Part shown: positions 61,952-64,000 of the stretch, one piece after another | Layout of the letters: each line of letters opens with the position of its first letter | How positions within the stretch are numbered: the stretch's first letter is position 1 | Assembly: GCA_040221055.1 (NCBI GenBank) | Contig: JAVJVN010000020.1 | Span: 155,208-219,207 of the forward strand | Direction: 5' to 3' | DNA from: Rhodothermales bacterium | GTDB lineage: Bacteria; Bacteroidota; Rhodothermia; Rhodothermales; UBA10348 | Length of the DNA stretch: 64,000 bases | Notes under the pieces: generated by a model | Databases searched by the model: none | What the model was told of the DNA's origin: nothing | The model's input: only the letters and a program-made list of their open reading frames with translations | Program-made: the position numbers and the translations under genes

Positions 61952-63094
61952 ATGTATCAATACCAGGAATTCAGCCGCTATTTCGCGCAGATTGCGCATC
62001 CCATTGAACAACTCGGAGCCGACGAGCTGACCGAACTGGGGGCCACCGATGTCGAGGCGGATTACCGGGGGGCGCACTTCACGGCTACGCCCGCCGTCCT
62101 GTACGATATCGTGTTTTCGTCGCGGATCCCGACGCGGATCCTGGCGCCGCTCATGACCTTCGACTGCCATTCCGACAAGTACCTCTACAAGCGGGTGCGG
62201 GAGTTGGACTGGACGGCGTTGATCGGCCCGGACCGCACGTTTGCCGTGTTCGCCAACGTATCCAACAGCGCCATCAGCCACTCGAAGTATGCGGCACTGA
62301 AGGTCAAGGACGCCATCGTGGATGACATCCGGGACCGCGTCGGCGAACGGCCTGATGTGGACCGGCGGGACCCCGACATCTGGATCAACCTGCACATCCA
62401 GAACAACCGGGCGGTATTGAGCCTGGATGCATCGGGAGGGTCCCAACACCGCCGAGGCTACCGGGTGGCCAGCGTCGAGGCGCCGTTGCAGGAAACCGTG
62501 GCGGCCGCACTGGTCCGCTATACGGGTTGGAAGGGCGAGCGGCCGTTCGTCGACCCCATGTGTGGATCGGGCACCATCCTGGCCGAAGCGTTCATGGCCG
62601 CATCCGGAACGCCCTCGGGCATCCTCCAGACTTCCTTCGGATTCGAGCAATTCCCGGATTTCGATGCGGAGTTGTGGAAACAGGTCCGGGCGGAACGGGA
62701 GGCCAAGGTGGTCCCGCTTGCAGACGGGTTGTTGAGGGGCTGGGACATCGATGCACAGGCGGTAGCGGCCGCGCGGGCCAATCTGGCGCGCATTCCGGGT
62801 GCTTCAAGTGCGGTCCGGGTGGAGCAGTCGGATTTCCGGCTGTTGCCCGGCTTTACCGACACAACTTTGTTGTGCAATCCCCCGTATGGGCTTCGGATCG
62901 GTGGTACCATGCCTGTTCAGGCCTTTTACAAGGCGTTTGGCGACTTCCTGAAGCAGGAATGCTCCGGATGCACCGCGTTCATCTACGTGGGCAAGCCGGA
63001 ACTCCTGAAATATGTGGGGCTTCGGACCAGCTTCCGGAAGGAGGTCGTCAATGGCGCATTGGAAGGCCGTCTCGCCAAATACGATCTGTACTGA
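61952..63094 (+). CDS. RlmL-type 23S rRNA guanine-N2 methyltransferase (THUMP domain)
   Basis: 380 residues. N-terminal ferredoxin-like and THUMP region (about 1-160, GADELTELGATDVEADYRGA), then the methyltransferase: DPMCGSGTILAEAFMAA (SAM), GWDIDAQAVAAARANL, and catalytic NPPYGLRIG. It matches the guanine-methylating half of E. coli RlmL without the second (RlmK) half. Confidence 0.92.
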   Translation: MYQYQEFSRYFAQIAHPIEQLGADELTELGATDVEADYRGAHFTATPAVLYDIVFSSRIPTRILAPLMTFDCHSDKYLYKRVRELDWTALIGPDRTFAVFANVSNSAISHSKYAALKVKDAIVDDIRDRVGERPDVDRRDPDIWINLHIQNNRAVLSLDASGGSQHRRGYRVASVEAPLQETVAAALVRYTGWKGERPFVDPMCGSGTILAEAFMAASGTPSGILQTSFGFEQFPDFDAELWKQVRAEREAKVVPLADGLLRGWDIDAQAVAAARANLARIPGASSAVRVEQSDFRLLPGFTDTTLLCNPPYGLRIGGTMPVQAFYKAFGDFLKQECSGCTAFIYVGKPELLKYVGLRTSFRKEVVNGALEGRLAKYDLY

Positions 63095-63097
63095 ACC

Positions 63098-63661
63098 ATG
63101 ACAACGACCACACACACACGTCCCTGTTTTCCTGTTCTTGCCGCCGGCGCCCTGTTCCTGATGCTTTCCATGGCCCGGCCCACCGCGGCCCAGCAGGTGC
63201 CCGAGCCCGATCCCGCCGACGTGGAGTCGGTCGATGCCATCATGGCGGCCGTCTATGAGGTCATTTCGGGCCCGGCGGGCCAGGCCCGCGACTGGGACCG
63301 GATGCGCTCCCTGTTTCATCCCGACGCCCGGCTCATCCCGTCCGGCCGGAACCCCGACACGGGGCAGGGCGGTATCCGCTACCTGACCATCGAGGAGTAC
63401 ATCTCCGGCCCCGGTCAGCAGTTGGAAACCATGGGATTCTTCGAGACGGAAATCCACCGGGTGGAAGAGCGCTACGCGGACATCGCCCACATTTTCAGCA
63501 CCTACGAGAGCCGGCGGAATGCGGACGATGCGGAGCCCTTCATGCGGGGCATCAACAGCTTCCAGCTCCGCTTCGACGGCGCACGGTGGTGGGTCATCAA
63601 CATCTTCTGGCAGGGCGAGTCGCCGCACTTCCCCATTCCGGACGCGTACCTGGGCGGCTGA
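63098..63661 (+). CDS. Exported SnoaL/NTF2-like protein
   Basis: 187 residues. Signal peptide (PVLAAGALFLMLSMARPTAAQ), then an NTF2-like cone fold: IMAAVYEVISGPAGQARDWD, SLFHPDARLIPSG, the central helix YLTIEEYISG, and strands ending FQLRFDGARWWVINIFWQGE. Such proteins bind or act on small molecules; no catalytic residues can be named. Three bases after the methyltransferase gene. Confidence 0.85.
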   Translation: MTTTTHTRPCFPVLAAGALFLMLSMARPTAAQQVPEPDPADVESVDAIMAAVYEVISGPAGQARDWDRMRSLFHPDARLIPSGRNPDTGQGGIRYLTIEEYISGPGQQLETMGFFETEIHRVEERYADIAHIFSTYESRRNADDAEPFMRGINSFQLRFDGARWWVINIFWQGESPHFPIPDAYLGG

Positions 63662-63682
63662 CGCCTTGGCCCCGTCAACTCC

Positions 63683-63718
63683 GTCCGATTGTAAAAGTCA
63701 GTGGCGTCCAATTGTAAA
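63683..63718. repeat. Two 13-bp direct repeats, 23 bases apart
   Basis: GTCCGATTGTAAA (63683-63695) and GTCCAATTGTAAA (63706-63718) differ at one base and start 23 bases apart, about two helical turns. They lie in the 288-base gap between the SnoaL-like gene and the exported protein at 63950, a possible tandem operator. Confidence 0.4.
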
Positions 63719-63754
63719 TAGTGTCTGGCCATTGCCTCTCCAGAAGAGCAGTCC

Positions 63755-63772
63755 TGTTTCGCTGGCGAAACA
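63755..63772. promoter_or_regulatory. Perfect 8-bp palindrome, possible operator or terminator stem
   Basis: TGTTTCGC and GCGAAACA flank two central bases. A second inverted repeat, GCGTTTT (63845-63851) with AAAACGC (63866-63872), follows. Neither has a clear T-run. The rest of this gap holds no convincing gene. Confidence 0.35.
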
Positions 63773-63949
63773 CTTTCGGGACGATCATCCGGACAGATGA
63801 TGGCCGGAATGAAGCAGGAATGGGCGATATCGGCCCGAAAAAAGGCGTTTTCCTCCGATCGTGCCAAAACGCGGTCCGGACCGGCACGTGGCTTGCAAGA
63901 GCGTGGACAGTTACCAACACACACCCTCTTCAAGACCACGAACAACGCC

Positions 63950-64000
63950 ATGAAAAACTTCTTCGCTCTCGCCTTCGCCCTGACCTTCGCCTTCGCCGCC
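63950..64000 (+). CDS. Start of an exported protein cut by the right edge
   Basis: ATG at 63950 begins MKNFFALAFALTFAFAA, a textbook signal-peptide start, and the frame is open to the end of the window (17 codons). Identity cannot be told. Confidence 0.65.
   Translation, partial: MKNFFALAFALTFAFAA

Overview
The window looks like the chromosome of a high-GC member of the Bacteroidota/Rhodothermota group (Rhodothermales- or Balneolales-like). The evidence is a type IX secretion C-terminal sorting domain of the YPNPFNPST type, a propeller-type sensor kinase, an HmuY-type haem lipoprotein, a 30-residue COX24/AURKAIP1-like basic protein, several FtsX/MacB-type permeases without an ATPase, many lipoproteins, and one TAnnTTTG-type -7 element. 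Genes are packed tightly with frequent ATGA stop/start overlaps. No CRISPR array, rRNA or intact transposase was seen.

Layout. 1-8640 is more AT-rich by eye than the rest. It carries a partial gene at the left edge, a very large secreted surface protein, and a divergent response regulator / propeller sensor kinase pair. It ends at a tRNA-Thr(CGU) gene with its own promoter and terminator. 8857-14472 holds a nitroreductase-like gene, an M32 carboxypeptidase and a translationally coupled haem-uptake operon (TonB-dependent receptor, HmuY lipoprotein, multi-pass membrane protein). 14525-22792 carries a ribosome-hibernation factor, class II DAHP synthase, a 7TM histidine kinase, mnmA coupled to an HTH regulator, aroQ and a flippase. 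22896-29545 holds an FtsX-type permease and then a three-gene cassette ending in a membrane protein that joins a Lon-like (S16) protease domain to an FG-GAP-like outer domain. This cassette is the best candidate here for an undescribed system.

29799-37847 holds an OmpA-like lipoprotein, a PadR/permease operon, a Na/Ca exchanger and a cluster resembling a quinone-stress (Mhq) regulon: MarR regulator, YceI protein, ring-cleaving dioxygenase and alpha/beta hydrolase, with an MhqR-box-like operator. A decayed fic gene lies beside the tmRNA gene (37924-38286). 38418-44993 carries small envelope proteins, the COX24-like peptide, YaaA, uridine kinase, CoaX, BirA and a TPR protein. 45037-50906 is a long plus-strand run (suhB, fabI, HAD phosphatase, L,D-transpeptidase, two NfeD-family proteins, TonB-C lipoprotein). 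50935-64000 carries a nucleoside transporter, a UvrD/PcrA helicase, an orphan solute-binding lipoprotein, a second permease/PadR pair, a Dus enzyme, an ENPP-type phosphodiesterase, an RlmL-type methyltransferase, a SnoaL-like secreted protein and the start of another exported protein.

The genes are mainly housekeeping and envelope biology: shikimate pathway, tRNA modification, cofactor synthesis, fatty acid synthesis, iron/haem uptake and stress response. Starts were often moved inward from the longest open frame, using signal peptides, family length or a ribosome binding site. Family assignments come from motif recognition by reading, not from database searches.
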